The notes: a model not told the origin generated them from the sequence alone. 64,000 nt of DNA from Terribacillus sp. FSL K6-0262 (GCF_037977385.1 NZ_CP150277.1:992001-1056000); one strand, 5' to 3'. Counted from the first letter of the stretch, positions 50,315 to 61,438 are shown. Numbers and translations: made by a program.

Positions 50315-50371
50315 AAAGCCGAACTATAACTTAAATAACTAAAATAAAAATCCGTAAATGTTCGGTTTTTA
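50315..50371. repeat. degenerate copy of the left hairpin of the inverted-repeat element
   Basis: The stretch has GCCGAACTAT at its left and CCGTAAATGTTCGGTTTTT at its right, closely like CCCGAACTAT and CACGTAAGTTCGGGTTTTTT in the element at 15426-15712. It can fold into a 7-bp stem ending in T5. The GC-rich core is absent. Confidence 0.45.
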
Positions 50372-50409
50372 TATTTAATATGTTTTGTATCGGCTGAACA
50401 TTATCATCC

Positions 50410-50453
50410 CAAAAAAATGCACCGCAAAAGCCATAGGCTTTCTGCGGTGCATT
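50410..50453 (-). terminator. terminator after padR
   Basis: Outer 11-bp stem AATGCACCGCA/TGCGGTGCATT with an inner AAGCC/GGCTT hairpin, then T7 on the minus strand. Confidence 0.9.
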
Positions 50454-50464
50454 CCAAACAATAT

Positions 50465-51004
50465 TTAAAAATCCCCTTGTTTCACTCGCTTGATCAATTC
50501 TTTCATCCAATGAATGGTATGTTCAGTTCTTGTCGTTACATAGCCGCTGACAAAATCGATGAACTGTTCTTTATCTTCATCCCTTTGGACAAGCTTATCG
50601 TATGCTTGGACTTCCTCCCAGCGCTCCGTAATCTTTTCCAGCTTATCTTCCAGGATACTTACAACTTTATCCCGATCGACATATTTGATATTAGCCAAGC
50701 AAACAACCATGTCACTTATCTTCTCTGCATTTTTCATGACCTTATAAATCTTTTTCGGCAGCTCTTGGCGACCCTTAGCTGTAATCTGGAATACTTGCTT
50801 ATCGGGACGATGTTCTTCTTTGATGATTTCAACCGCCTCGATCAATCCTTGCTTTGCTAACGAATCAAAATGATAGTAAAGTTTGCTTTCTGTCAATCCG
50901 CCAAGCTTATCCAAGGGGATAGGCTCTGATAGCTGCTTTTTCAATTTGTAAGGATACGTATTATCCTCCATTAATTTGCTGAGTATGAAAATTTGAATGG
51001 ACAT
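50465..51004 (-). CDS. PadR-family transcriptional regulator
   Basis: A 179-residue PadR-type regulator with an N-terminal winged helix (LSKLMEDNTYPYKLKKQL, LTESKLYYHFDSLAKQGLI) and a C-terminal helical dimerisation part (about 100-175). GAGGGAGCAAAGAGA precedes the ATG. It is 42 bases behind the permease gene, so both are cotranscribed and the PadR protein likely represses this unit through the direct repeats upstream. Confidence 0.88.
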   Translation of the reverse strand: MSIQIFILSKLMEDNTYPYKLKKQLSEPIPLDKLGGLTESKLYYHFDSLAKQGLIEAVEIIKEEHRPDKQVFQITAKGRQELPKKIYKVMKNAEKISDMVVCLANIKYVDRDKVVSILEDKLEKITERWEEVQAYDKLVQRDEDKEQFIDFVSGYVTTRTEHTIHWMKELIKRVKQGDF

Positions 51005-51046
51005 TCTCTTTGCTCCCTCAAGCAGAATGATCTTATTATATCAAAT

Positions 51047-52228
51047 TTAAACTGTCGCTTTAATAACTTCTGTCCCTTCATCGGCATTGGTGCCTTCATC
51101 GGCTTTTGTTTTGTGCAGGAAAGCAACGATGATGATATTAATGAGCATCGCTGCTGCTCCCACTGCAGCCATCGACCAGATGAATGGACTTGGACTTGTG
51201 CTTCCGAATAGGTTGGCAAAGTAAGCTTGAACAGAATAATACATAGGTGAAATATGACTCATCCATTCATATGGAGCATACATCATATCACGGGAGATAG
51301 TGGCACCATTCGCCAATGTCTGCGTCAGCAATACTGGCAAGTTCAACAGCATACCGCCTTGACCAAGCAAAAAGATGAAGATTGCTGTGAAGTTGAAGCA
51401 TACCATATAGTTCAAGATTTGCTGCCCCAGCATACCGAAGTATACATCGCCGCCTGGATCATTCACCAAATAGACGATTCCCGTCGCAACCAATCCGCCC
51501 AATACCGCAATCATCAATGCTGTCAGTTGAACATATAGGAATAGACGCGTTCTGCTTGCTTTTCCTTTACTTTCTTTAAATGCCCCTACTAATTGCATCG
51601 CACCAATCATCGCACCGACATAGCCAGCCATTGTCAAGAACATAGGCAGCATGTTGTTATTCATACCATCCGGCATTTCGTTGATCGTCACGATGTTTCC
51701 TTGATATGCAGTTTCAATTTTATCACTCAAAGCAGCAGCTTGATTCTCCGGTACATGGAAGTTCATCAATACACCCTCAGCAGTCTGCTTGGAGAATTGT
51801 GCACTCAATTGATCATTGATCTGTCCGACGACTTGGGTCATTGTGGAAGAAACTGTGGTTGCCCCAGCTTCGTTGATCGTAAAATCGATACTGGAGGATG
51901 TCTCTCCGCTTTGTACATTCTCCGAGAAATTCTCAGGGATGTGTACGACCAAGGCTAAGTTGTTTTTCTCCAAATCTTTTAACGCTTCCTTATTCGTCAA
52001 ATCTGTTTCGATATCCTGGAAAGGCAGATTTTCCGATAGCTGGTCTGCAATGGCCGAACCAACCTCCCCGCCGTCATCATTGATGATGGCGACCTTTAAT
52101 TGGTCTACATTGCCTGGAATTGCCGAATAACCTGGCAGGAAAATCCCGAGCATGAAAATTGCATATAAGATTCCCATGAAAATAGCTGCAATAGCACCTT
52201 TATTTTTTAAGAACTGGCTAAATTTCAT
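51047..52228 (-). CDS. YhgE/Pip-like ABC-2-type membrane protein
   Basis: A 393-residue membrane protein. One helix near the N-terminus (AAIFMGILYAIFMLGIFLPG) is followed by an extracytoplasmic domain of about 170 residues (KVAIINDDGGEVGSAIADQL...), then five C-terminal helices including the ABC-2-like LLLNLPVLLTQTLANG block. This layout matches the YhgE/DUF3533 group related to ABC-2 permeases, often controlled by PadR or TetR in efflux operons. No ATPase gene is adjacent. GAAGGAAGGATACAAAG sets the start at 52228. Confidence 0.82.
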   Translation of the reverse strand: MKFSQFLKNKGAIAAIFMGILYAIFMLGIFLPGYSAIPGNVDQLKVAIINDDGGEVGSAIADQLSENLPFQDIETDLTNKEALKDLEKNNLALVVHIPENFSENVQSGETSSSIDFTINEAGATTVSSTMTQVVGQINDQLSAQFSKQTAEGVLMNFHVPENQAAALSDKIETAYQGNIVTINEMPDGMNNNMLPMFLTMAGYVGAMIGAMQLVGAFKESKGKASRTRLFLYVQLTALMIAVLGGLVATGIVYLVNDPGGDVYFGMLGQQILNYMVCFNFTAIFIFLLGQGGMLLNLPVLLTQTLANGATISRDMMYAPYEWMSHISPMYYSVQAYFANLFGSTSPSPFIWSMAAVGAAAMLINIIIVAFLHKTKADEGTNADEGTEVIKATV

Positions 52229-52269
52229 CTTTGTATCCTTCCTTCTATTCATCCATTCGTTTAGTTTAT

Positions 52270-52293
52270 TTAAAGTACTCAAATTAAAGTACT
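52270..52293. promoter_or_regulatory. direct repeats upstream of the permease-padR operon, candidate PadR operator
   Basis: TTAAAGTACT occurs at 52270-52279 and again at 52284-52293; the second copy is part of the palindrome AAAGTACTTT. The pair lies 42 bases before the permease start. Confidence 0.6.
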
Positions 52294-52401
52294 TTTGTTA
52301 GAATGATTACTATTCTATGTAAGTTCATCAGCAAAGTCAATCATGATTCCTTCTTTTAAAAAATGAAAACGTTTTTTCCGATTCACAAATTGGACACAAA
52401 A

Positions 52402-52428
52402 ATACCCTTATACAAATGTATAAGGGCT
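52402..52428 (-). terminator. terminator of the arabinan-utilisation operon
   Basis: Ten-bp stem CCCTTATACA/TGTATAAGGG followed by TATTTTTG on the minus strand, just after the GH43 gene. Confidence 0.85.
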
Positions 52429-52433
52429 TGCTG

Positions 52434-53579
52434 TCATTCAATGATAAGGGTAGCTTTCCATTTGCTTGTAATCTCCGGCTTGAATCCCGGTTCACCGAAA
52501 TAGGGCATTCCATCCTTCCAGAAGAAAGGCTGGATGCGGGCATGACGGTTATGATCATATAAGGGGTTGCCTTCAATCTCCTTATATGATCTGGCGTGAT
52601 AGACAAGCAGATCGATGCCTTCCTCTGTCACGGTGAAGCTATTATGTCCCGGTCCGTACAAGCCCGTATTCTCCGAGCTTGTCAATACAGGGTCACGCAG
52701 CTTCGTCCAAGAGGCCGGATCGAGCAAATCGGCATCTTCATCTGCATATAAAAGACCCATCGCATAGCGGTCATCCGTTGCGCTTGCAGAGAATGTCAGG
52801 AATACTTTGCCGTGGCGATGCAGGAACGCCGGGCCTTCATTCACATCGAATCCCGCTCTTTCCCAGTCATGTTCCGGTTTTGCCAGCAGCACTTGTTCAC
52901 CTTTTAGTGTCCAAGGATTTTTCATTTCGGCGATATAAAGATTGGAAATTGTATCGTTCTCCGTTTTCTGGGCCCAGACCAGGAATCGCTTGCCTTGATG
53001 TGCAAAAGTTGTGGCGTCCAAAGAAAAGCTTTGGAAATCCGTATTGATTGCTCCCTTTTCGGTCCACTCATCTGTCAGCGGATCGCCTGTGCATTCCAGT
53101 ACATATGGACGTATTGCCCAGACATCATCTTTATCTCCCGCTGCAAAATGTATGTACCATTTTCCGTCGATGTGATGCAGCTCCGGCGCCCAAATATGCT
53201 CCGACATTATCCCGGATGCATGCGCCTGCCAAATTGTATGTTCCTCCGCCCCGCGCAGTCCTTCCAGGGTTTTGGACCGTCGAAGGACGATTCTGTCATA
53301 CTTCGGATAAGAACCGGTGAAATAATAGAATCCATCCTCCGCCTTCAAGATATATGGATCGGCCCGCTGCTCAATGAACGGCTCCGGGAATTCCTCCAAT
53401 TCGATCGTACCTTCCACCTCATATGTTCCTGCCTTACTCGTATCCGGCAGTTCCGGCCAAGTGACTCGAAAAGTCCCTTGCACTCCTCCGTCCATTTGCA
53501 CGTCGACCGTCTGTGGCAGTTCCATATTCTCTCCTTGTTTCATATGAATTTCAATCGGTTCAGCCGTCGTTATATTCAT
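52434..53579 (-). CDS. intracellular GH43 family alpha-L-arabinofuranosidase/arabinanase-like enzyme
   Basis: A 381-residue glycoside hydrolase. Residues about 1-62 form a small immunoglobulin-like (Big_4-type) domain; the five-bladed GH43 propeller follows. The catalytic base Asp74 is in EQRADPYILK, the second acid near 196 in SFSLDATTF and the general acid Glu near 253 in DVNEGPAFL. There is no signal peptide, so it acts inside the cell on imported oligosaccharides. GGAGGAGATAGG precedes the ATG. It is the last gene of the operon. Activity on arabinose linkages is inferred from context; GH43 also contains xylosidases. Confidence 0.85.
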   Translation of the reverse strand: MNITTAEPIEIHMKQGENMELPQTVDVQMDGGVQGTFRVTWPELPDTSKAGTYEVEGTIELEEFPEPFIEQRADPYILKAEDGFYYFTGSYPKYDRIVLRRSKTLEGLRGAEEHTIWQAHASGIMSEHIWAPELHHIDGKWYIHFAAGDKDDVWAIRPYVLECTGDPLTDEWTEKGAINTDFQSFSLDATTFAHQGKRFLVWAQKTENDTISNLYIAEMKNPWTLKGEQVLLAKPEHDWERAGFDVNEGPAFLHRHGKVFLTFSASATDDRYAMGLLYADEDADLLDPASWTKLRDPVLTSSENTGLYGPGHNSFTVTEEGIDLLVYHARSYKEIEGNPLYDHNRHARIQPFFWKDGMPYFGEPGFKPEITSKWKATLIIE

Positions 53580-53597
53580 CCTATCTCCTCCGTATTC

Positions 53598-54383
53598 TTA
53601 AGTGAATGGAAGCTCCTTGATGGATGGCAGGATCAGATCCGGTTTGATACTCGAAATCTCCGCCTGCTCTCTTGTTGTATTGCCGGTAAGCACCAATGCT
53701 GTTTTCAAGCCGAACATGGCGCCCATCGCTATGTCGGAAGTCAGGCTATCCCCCACGATCAGCGTCTTTTCCGGCTCACTGCCTGCTTGCTGCATGACCT
53801 TCTGATACATGAAGTGCGATGGCTTACCGACAATGATATCCGTCTTCTTGCCTGTCGACGCTTCGATGGCGCCGATCAAGCCGCCTACATCCAGCTGCAG
53901 ACCGTCCTTTCCCGGGAAGACGGGATCCTGGTTGGTAGCAAGGATCCTGGCACCATGGATGACAGCACGGAAAGCCTGATTCAAATCATGATACGTCACA
54001 CCAGTATGCAAGGATATGACAAGCCAATCAGCTTCCTCGGGCTTTGCCGCAAGCGTCAGATCCGCCTCCGTCAATTCTTCGCGCAGCCCTTCTTCTCCAA
54101 GAACCCACACAGGCAGCTTCGGGTAATGCGTCTGCAGGTAATCAGCTGCGAGAAATGAGGATAGGATGATATCTTCCTTCTCCCACTGGATGCCATGTTC
54201 CTGAAAATATGCAGCTATCTGCCGGCGCGAATGTGTGCCGCGGTTGCTGAGCCCGACCACTCTTTTACCTGCTTCCTGCAGGGCATGGATGGTCTCGGCA
54301 GCTCCATCGATCAATGTGAAATCCTTCCATACCGTACCGTCCAAATCAAATAGAATGCTATCCATTCCTTGATAAAAAGTCAT
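53598..54383 (-). CDS. araL: AraL sugar-phosphate phosphatase (HAD superfamily)
   Basis: A 261-residue HAD phosphatase of the NagD/AraL type. The catalytic aspartates Asp13 and Asp15 lie in ILFDLDGTVWKD; LSNRGTHSRR, VGKPSHFMYQKV and IVGDSLTSDIAMG are the later motifs. B. subtilis AraL, also in an ara operon, dephosphorylates sugar phosphates and is thought to relieve toxic build-up. AAAGGAGGCGAACGGA sets the start. It lies between the small zinc-ribbon gene and the GH43 gene. Confidence 0.93.
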   Translation of the reverse strand: MTFYQGMDSILFDLDGTVWKDFTLIDGAAETIHALQEAGKRVVGLSNRGTHSRRQIAAYFQEHGIQWEKEDIILSSFLAADYLQTHYPKLPVWVLGEEGLREELTEADLTLAAKPEEADWLVISLHTGVTYHDLNQAFRAVIHGARILATNQDPVFPGKDGLQLDVGGLIGAIEASTGKKTDIIVGKPSHFMYQKVMQQAGSEPEKTLIVGDSLTSDIAMGAMFGLKTALVLTGNTTREQAEISSIKPDLILPSIKELPFT

Positions 54384-54405
54384 TCCGTTCGCCTCCTTTC
54401 TTAGA

Positions 54406-54663
54406 TTATACCTGCTGCCAGCGATCCCCGTCAGGAGCTGGGCAGCGTTTATCCGGTAGGGAGGCCCGGAAAAGGACAAAACAGCCGCAGTGCGCACATG
54501 TATGCATCGATGTAAGGGATGGACAATCCGAGCAGACCGCTAAACGGGCGGTCACGATCGCTTCTTCGGCCAGCGCGGGTTCCAATGCCAATTGTTCTGC
54601 CGCGAGTGCCGCTGCTTCCTCTGCGGAATACGTTTTTCTTTGCGGGCATGCCTGGCATGTCAT
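54406..54663 (-). CDS. DUF6171-type small cysteine-rich (zinc-ribbon) protein
   Basis: An 85-residue cytoplasmic protein with cysteine pairs Cys3/Cys6 (MTCQACPQR), Cys44/Cys47 (CSDCPSL), Cys56/Cys59/Cys61 (CAHCGCFV) and Cys74 (KRCPAP), enough for two zinc sites. Its ATG overlaps the araM stop by four bases (ATGA) and there is no independent ribosome site, so it is coupled. Its function is unknown; placement inside an ara operon suggests an accessory role. Confidence 0.78.
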   Translation of the reverse strand: MTCQACPQRKTYSAEEAAALAAEQLALEPALAEEAIVTARLAVCSDCPSLTSMHTCAHCGCFVLFRASLPDKRCPAPDGDRWQQV

Positions 54664-55874
54664 CGGCTGCCAATCCGATCCTGCAGCGGGTAGCTGATCT
54701 GCTCTTTCTTGAATTGGTTGATGAGGAACAGCCCGGTGCATCGATCACGGAGATGGTAAGCTTCATTCAAGCTATCTTGCACAAGTTCATCATCTATCCC
54801 GATCTCCTGACTCGAAGCTGGTGCCCCGACTTGGTACAGATAATATCGCAGGACTTCAGCTGTCGGCAGTGACGCAATCTTCAAACGGATGTCTTCCCAG
54901 TTGTGCCGCAATCCCGCTCCTGTTTCCCCCTCTGCTTCCGAAACATCGAATTGTTCAGCCCAGCTTTTGTACAATTCCGTGATAATGGCACAAGCAACCC
55001 CGACTTTGGCTCCATGCAGAAGCTGACGTTTATCCGTTTTGAGCAAATGCATTTCCCAATAATGCGACAAATGATGTTCTGCTCCGGAGGCTGGGCGGGA
55101 AAAATCCAGTATCTGCATGACGAGACCAGACTCGATCAAAGACTCCATCAGGATCCGTATGCCTGCTTCATCCGCTTTGGCTATTTCCTCAATATGATCG
55201 ACACAGGTATCAAGAGAATGCCGCGTCATCCTGGCAGCCAAGGCATTATATGGTTCCCCTCCGACGCTTGCGGATATCTCCCAATCAAGCAATGAAGTGA
55301 ATTTACCCAGTAGGTCTCCAAATCCGGCAGCAGTAAGCGGCCCGGGAGCAGCACATAACACATCCAAGTCGGCAAATACTGCCACCGGGGCGGCGGTCTG
55401 GATTGTCTGCTTCACTCCCCGTAAAATCAATGGCGCACCTTTGGAGGTGAAGCCATCGACCGATGCCGCTGTCGGCACCGCCACGAAAGGCACAGATAGC
55501 TTCAGGCTGCAGAATCGAGTGATATCATGAATCGTTCCAGCACCTACTGCCAGCAGCACATCCGTATCCATCGGTGTTTCTACAAGAACTTGGATAAGCG
55601 AAGCTTCATCAGCATTCACTTGCCCATGCTGATTTGCGAGAAGCTCGATGACATGGACATGTACGCTTTCTGCCTCGAGCAGTGCAGCCAGCCGATCACC
55701 CGCGGCTGCTTTCGTCTGGGCATCCATTATAAGGACAGCTTTATCCCAGCCTTTATCCTTCAGATAAGAACCGACGGATGTCAGAGCTCCTGCTTCCACC
55801 TCCAGTTTTGGAAACGTGTCCGGGCTTATCCCGAATTCCTCTGCCAATGTCAGCATATCGGCTGATAATTGCAT
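54660..55874 (-). CDS. araM: sn-glycerol-1-phosphate dehydrogenase AraM
   Basis: A 404-residue NAD(P)-dependent dehydrogenase that reduces dihydroxyacetone phosphate to sn-glycerol-1-phosphate, the archaeal-type stereoisomer. The cofactor motif GAGTIHDITR (111-120) and the metal ligands Asp187 (GFGDLLGK), His267 (GAEHHLSH) and His287 (LLHGAK) are all present. In B. subtilis AraM feeds heptaprenylglyceryl phosphate synthesis. Its start overlaps the AbfA stop (TGATG). Its usual linkage to ara genes is conserved here although its role in arabinose use is unclear. Confidence 0.93.
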   Translation of the reverse strand: MQLSADMLTLAEEFGISPDTFPKLEVEAGALTSVGSYLKDKGWDKAVLIMDAQTKAAAGDRLAALLEAESVHVHVIELLANQHGQVNADEASLIQVLVETPMDTDVLLAVGAGTIHDITRFCSLKLSVPFVAVPTAASVDGFTSKGAPLILRGVKQTIQTAAPVAVFADLDVLCAAPGPLTAAGFGDLLGKFTSLLDWEISASVGGEPYNALAARMTRHSLDTCVDHIEEIAKADEAGIRILMESLIESGLVMQILDFSRPASGAEHHLSHYWEMHLLKTDKRQLLHGAKVGVACAIITELYKSWAEQFDVSEAEGETGAGLRHNWEDIRLKIASLPTAEVLRYYLYQVGAPASSQEIGIDDELVQDSLNEAYHLRDRCTGLFLINQFKKEQISYPLQDRIGSR

Positions 55875-57364
55875 CAGGCACCCTCCTCGATCGTCAATAC
55901 CGTTACACTCATCGGCGGCAATGCAACATGAAGTCCGCCATCTTTCTCCGTGAAATTCGTAAATGGCACTGCCTTGACAGCATCAGGCTGTTCAAATGTA
56001 TTCAAGGCGTCTTTTTTGTCAGCTGTAAGGATTTTACCGCTTACCGATCCTAATGCTGCACCCCGCAGCTCCGTATTTACCGCTGCCTCATTTGTATGAC
56101 TCAGGTTACAGAAGCTGATATGAATATTGCCATCCGGCCCTTTCGATACCGATGCGGTGACAGAGGGATACGCAAGCTCGCCATGTTTTATTTCATCCGT
56201 TTCCAAATGGAAAGATAACCTCTCTGCATCCTGATGGACCTGATATAAGTCAAACACATGATAAGTCGGTGTCTTGATCATCTCCTGCCCCTCCGTCAGG
56301 ATCATCGCCTGCAGGACGTTCACCGTTTGTGCGATATTCGCCATCTGGACCCGATCGCTATGGTTGTTGAAAATATTGAGTGAGGCACCGGCAACCAATG
56401 CATCACGGATGGTGTTCTGCTGGTACAGGAAGCCTGGATTGGTGCCAGGTTCCGGGTCGAACCAGGTTCCCCACTCATCAATGATCAATCCGACTCGTTT
56501 CCCGGGATCATATTTATCCATGATGGTACCGTGCTTTTCAATCAGCTCCTCTATGAACAGCGCACGCTTGAGCGTCAAATGCCATTCGTCTTCGGTAAAA
56601 TCAGTGGCAGATCCTTTACCAAGCCAGAAATCACCTGGGATCGTATAATAATGCAGGCTCAATCCATCCATCAATGCAGCTGCTTCCTTCATCAGCGTAT
56701 CCGTCCACTTATAATCATCGATATTGGCCCCGCCAGCAATCTTATACAGCTGGTTATCGCCATAATTACGGACATATGTCTGGTAGCGGCGGTACAGATC
56801 CGCATAATATTCCGGACGCATATTACCGCCGCAGCCCCAGTTTTCATTGCCGACGCCGAAATACTTGAGCTTCCATGGCTCTTCTCTCCCGTTTTCCCGG
56901 CGCCAAGCTGTCATTGGTGACTCCCCGTCGAATGTCATGTACTCGACCCACTCGGACATTTCCTGGACAGTCCCGCTGCCGACATTCCCGCAAATATATG
57001 GTTCGGCTCCAAGCAGCTCACAAAGCGTGAAGAATTCATTTGTGCCGAAGTGGTTATTCTCCACCACTCCGCCCCAATGGGTATTCACCATCCGCTTACG
57101 CTGTTCGCGTGGCCCAACGCCATCCTTCCAATGATATTCATCGGCAAAACAGCCCCCTGGCCAGCGCAAGACAGGGATATGAAGCTTTTGGAGAGCTTCC
57201 AGTACATCATTGCGGATTCCCTTTGTATTCGGAATCGGGGAATCTTCCCCGACCCAGATCCCTTCATAAATGCCTCTGCCCAGATGCTCGGCGAAATGGC
57301 CATATATATTCTTATTTATTTTCCCTTCCGTGACATCTGCTTGGATGATCAGTTTTGTCGACAT
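55874..57364 (-). CDS. abfA: GH51 alpha-L-arabinofuranosidase (first copy)
   Basis: A 496-residue intracellular GH51 enzyme that releases arabinose from arabino-oligosaccharides with retention. The acid/base Glu174 is in [11 protein letters not shown] and the nucleophile Glu296 in [10 protein letters not shown]. The N-terminal [13 protein letters not shown] and [14 protein letters not shown] blocks are typical. It overlaps araM by one base and follows the DUF624 gene by 29 bases. It shares moderate similarity with the second GH51 enzyme encoded upstream in the same operon, suggesting different linkage preference. Confidence 0.93.
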   Translation of the reverse strand: MSTKLIIQADVTEGKINKNIYGHFAEHLGRGIYEGIWVGEDSPIPNTKGIRNDVLEALQKLHIPVLRWPGGCFADEYHWKDGVGPREQRKRMVNTHWGGVVENNHFGTNEFFTLCELLGAEPYICGNVGSGTVQEMSEWVEYMTFDGESPMTAWRRENGREEPWKLKYFGVGNENWGCGGNMRPEYYADLYRRYQTYVRNYGDNQLYKIAGGANIDDYKWTDTLMKEAAALMDGLSLHYYTIPGDFWLGKGSATDFTEDEWHLTLKRALFIEELIEKHGTIMDKYDPGKRVGLIIDEWGTWFDPEPGTNPGFLYQQNTIRDALVAGASLNIFNNHSDRVQMANIAQTVNVLQAMILTEGQEMIKTPTYHVFDLYQVHQDAERLSFHLETDEIKHGELAYPSVTASVSKGPDGNIHISFCNLSHTNEAAVNTELRGAALGSVSGKILTADKKDALNTFEQPDAVKAVPFTNFTEKDGGLHVALPPMSVTVLTIEEGA

Positions 57365-57393
57365 GGTTATCGCTCCAATCTATCAGAAATGGG

Positions 57394-58017
57394 TTAGCTA
57401 GCTAATCGTTCCTGCTGCTTCATCGTCCTGAACACCTTCATGCTCAGCCACATCCAGCCGAACGCGCTGACACTGAAACAGAAGAACAAAAGCAGCACCG
57501 GCAAGCCGATGCTATGGTACAAAAGCGCAAACAGGAGTACCGCGATCGACAGTGTCATATGGAATCTCGTCAGTCCAATGATGAATGCATTCCTGACAAT
57601 CTGAAATGTACCTGCTTTATAATGCGCCAGCAGCGGGAAACTCCAAAACACAACTGTCATATAGCAGAAAATGAGCACGTAGAAAAGGAAAGGCACCAGG
57701 AAGAATAACTGTCCATCTGCCTGCCTGATAAGCAAATAGTTGGTATATAGGATGAAACCTGTTCCCAAAAGCAGCCACCCAAGCTTATTCGCTGACCAGA
57801 ATTCCTGTTTGTACGCTTGGCGGAAAGTGCGGTGCAGCTTCACTTCCTCTCCATTCAAGAGCCGGCGGGATACCTGTAAAGCAGCAATCGTTGCCGGGGC
57901 TGCACCTGCCACAATCAGGCCTAACAATGTGTATAACAGGAATAGTGCATTCAAGTGTGCAAATCGGGTGATCCACAAAAGAGATTTATCGAGATTTTTC
58001 ATCGCTTTATTCAGCAT
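57394..58017 (-). CDS. DUF624 (YesL-like) membrane protein
   Basis: A 207-residue protein with five predicted helices and the DUF624 pattern: NALFLLYTLLGLIVAGAAPA near the N-terminus, the FWSANKLGW and FPLLAHYKAGTFQIVRNAF stretches. Such proteins accompany CUT1-type sugar ABC transporters in Bacillaceae, but their role is unknown. It lies between araQ and the first GH51 gene on the same transcript. Confidence 0.85.
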   Translation of the reverse strand: MLNKAMKNLDKSLLWITRFAHLNALFLLYTLLGLIVAGAAPATIAALQVSRRLLNGEEVKLHRTFRQAYKQEFWSANKLGWLLLGTGFILYTNYLLIRQADGQLFFLVPFLFYVLIFCYMTVVFWSFPLLAHYKAGTFQIVRNAFIIGLTRFHMTLSIAVLLFALLYHSIGLPVLLLFFCFSVSAFGWMWLSMKVFRTMKQQERLAS

Positions 58018-58049
58018 GGTCCTTACCCCTTTCTATCCAAATGCCAGAT

Positions 58050-58892
58050 TCAGCCTTTGACCCCGCCGACAGTCAATCCGGAAATGAAATAACGCTGGAA
58101 GAAAATAAACAGAATGACGATAGGAATTATCGTCATGACAGACCCCGCGATCAGAATGTCGTAGTTATTCCCGTATGGCGTCAACAGCGTAGCCAAGCCG
58201 AGCGGCAGGGTGAACATATCATTCGATCGCAGCACCAGCAGCGGCCACAGGAAGTTATTCCAGCTGCCAAGCCCTTGCAAGATAGCCATCGCTGCCAGGG
58301 ATGGTCCCATCAGCGGCAGCATGATTTTGAAGAAAATCCCATACTCCGTCGATCCATCCATCCGGGCTGCATCCATCAGCTCCTTCGGCAGACCAAGCGC
58401 ATACTGCCGGAAGAAGAACACCGCAACCGGGGCAACGACACCCGGCAAAATGACGCCAAGATACGTATCGATCAGCATCATATCCATCATGAGACGGAAT
58501 AGCGGAAGCATCAGGATCTCGAATGGCACCATCAAAATGAACAAAACTGCCACGAAGAAAATATTGCTTCCTTTGAAGTCATACATCGCCAGCGCATAAC
58601 CGACCATGGAAGAAAAGAACAAAGACAGGACGATCATCAGCGCTGAAATCCAAAGGCTATTTCCATACCAAGTCCAATATTCAGGAGATTGCGTGAAAAT
58701 GTATGTGTAGTTGCTCAGCGTCAATTCATCCCACGGAAAACTGAATGATATGCCGTTCCTCATCAGCGAGGAGGAAGGGATGAAAGAAGAAAGCACCATG
58801 CTTATGATCGGGAAAAGCGCTATCAAGCTGACAATGGCCATGACCACAGTGGCAATCACCCCGAGTAATCTGTTATTAGACTTTTTCATCAC
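58050..58892 (-). CDS. araQ: arabino-oligosaccharide ABC transporter permease AraQ
   Basis: A 280-residue inner-membrane subunit of a CUT1-family importer. Six helices are predicted and the ATPase-contact EAA-like loop MDGSTEYGIFFKIMLPLMGP is clear. The start overlaps the araP stop by four bases. It forms the channel with AraP, with AraN as binding protein. No ATPase is encoded in the window; a shared MsmX-type ATPase elsewhere is likely, as in B. subtilis. Confidence 0.93.
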   Translation of the reverse strand: MMKKSNNRLLGVIATVVMAIVSLIALFPIISMVLSSFIPSSSLMRNGISFSFPWDELTLSNYTYIFTQSPEYWTWYGNSLWISALMIVLSLFFSSMVGYALAMYDFKGSNIFFVAVLFILMVPFEILMLPLFRLMMDMMLIDTYLGVILPGVVAPVAVFFFRQYALGLPKELMDAARMDGSTEYGIFFKIMLPLMGPSLAAMAILQGLGSWNNFLWPLLVLRSNDMFTLPLGLATLLTPYGNNYDILIAGSVMTIIPIVILFIFFQRYFISGLTVGGVKG

Positions 58893-59827
58893 CTATCCCC
58901 TTTCTTGAATGTACCAGTGGCTATCAAATAGATGATGCTGATCACAAAGATGATGAGCATCAATACGACACCAAGAGCAGCACCGAAGCCCATATCATTT
59001 TGCTGGATACCCTGCTGGTAAATATAAGCCGCGATCGACAGGCCGATATTGCCTGGGGATCCCACAGCCCAGAACACATAGCTTTCTTCAAACATGCGGA
59101 AGCCGTTGATGATCGTAATCGTACTGACAAAGATGATGATGGGCTTCAGCATCGGCATCGTGATGAAACGGAAGCGCTGCCATCTTGTGGCACCATCAAT
59201 TTCAGCTGCTTCATACATCTCATCCGGCACGTTCTGCAAAGCAGCCAGGAAATAGAGAATGTTTACGCCGATCCAGCGCCAGCAGGCGAGCAAGACCATG
59301 AGTCCGATGGCCGCCCAAGGAGTGAACATCCATTTGATCGGTTCGGAGCCGAACAACCCAATGAGCTGGTTAGCGACTGCCCCTTCCTGTTCACTGAACA
59401 TGAAACGGAAAATCATCCCCCCGACAATTGTGGAGGTAAGTGCCGGGATGAAGAGCGATGCCCGGAAAAGCGTCCGGAATCTCACATGCTTCGAATTCAG
59501 GATTACCGCAAGCACCATCGGAATGATGGTCAGGATCAATACGGTCAGGATCACATACGCGGTCGTATTGGAGACAGCTCGGTAAAATGTCGGGTTGAAA
59601 ACACGTTCATAGTTGCTCATCCCGATGAATTCCACTTGGCCCGGGAGCACGCTCTGAAAACTCATGATGACTCCCTGGATAGCCGGATAGACAGTGAATA
59701 GGAGCAGTGACAGGACAAATGGCGATATGAAAACAAAAGGTACAACCTTCTTGGAATTCAGGAACCGGACGAGCTTATTCTGTTTCTTGCGTGCCTTTAC
59801 CGGTGCCGCTGGTGTGACAGTATTCAT
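58889..59827 (-). CDS. araP: arabino-oligosaccharide ABC transporter permease AraP
   Basis: A 312-residue permease partner of AraQ. Six helices; a long basic N-terminus (VKARKKQNKLVRFLNSKKVV) precedes helix 1; the EAA loop is EIDGATRWQRFRFITMPML. It lies 21 bases after the GH51 gene. The protein family is that of MalF/AraP-type CUT1 permeases. Confidence 0.92.
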   Translation of the reverse strand: MNTVTPAAPVKARKKQNKLVRFLNSKKVVPFVFISPFVLSLLLFTVYPAIQGVIMSFQSVLPGQVEFIGMSNYERVFNPTFYRAVSNTTAYVILTVLILTIIPMVLAVILNSKHVRFRTLFRASLFIPALTSTIVGGMIFRFMFSEQEGAVANQLIGLFGSEPIKWMFTPWAAIGLMVLLACWRWIGVNILYFLAALQNVPDEMYEAAEIDGATRWQRFRFITMPMLKPIIIFVSTITIINGFRMFEESYVFWAVGSPGNIGLSIAAYIYQQGIQQNDMGFGAALGVVLMLIIFVISIIYLIATGTFKKGDR

Positions 59828-59847
59828 CTAAATCCCCCCTTTTAGCT

Positions 59848-61437
<1,590 letters not shown>

Positions 61438-61438
61438 T

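Noticed and set aside
52995..54158. 387-codon plus-strand frame opposite GH43 and araL
   Set aside because: It lies antisense to two well-supported genes, its translation is rich in Cys, His and Arg, and it has no ribosome site.
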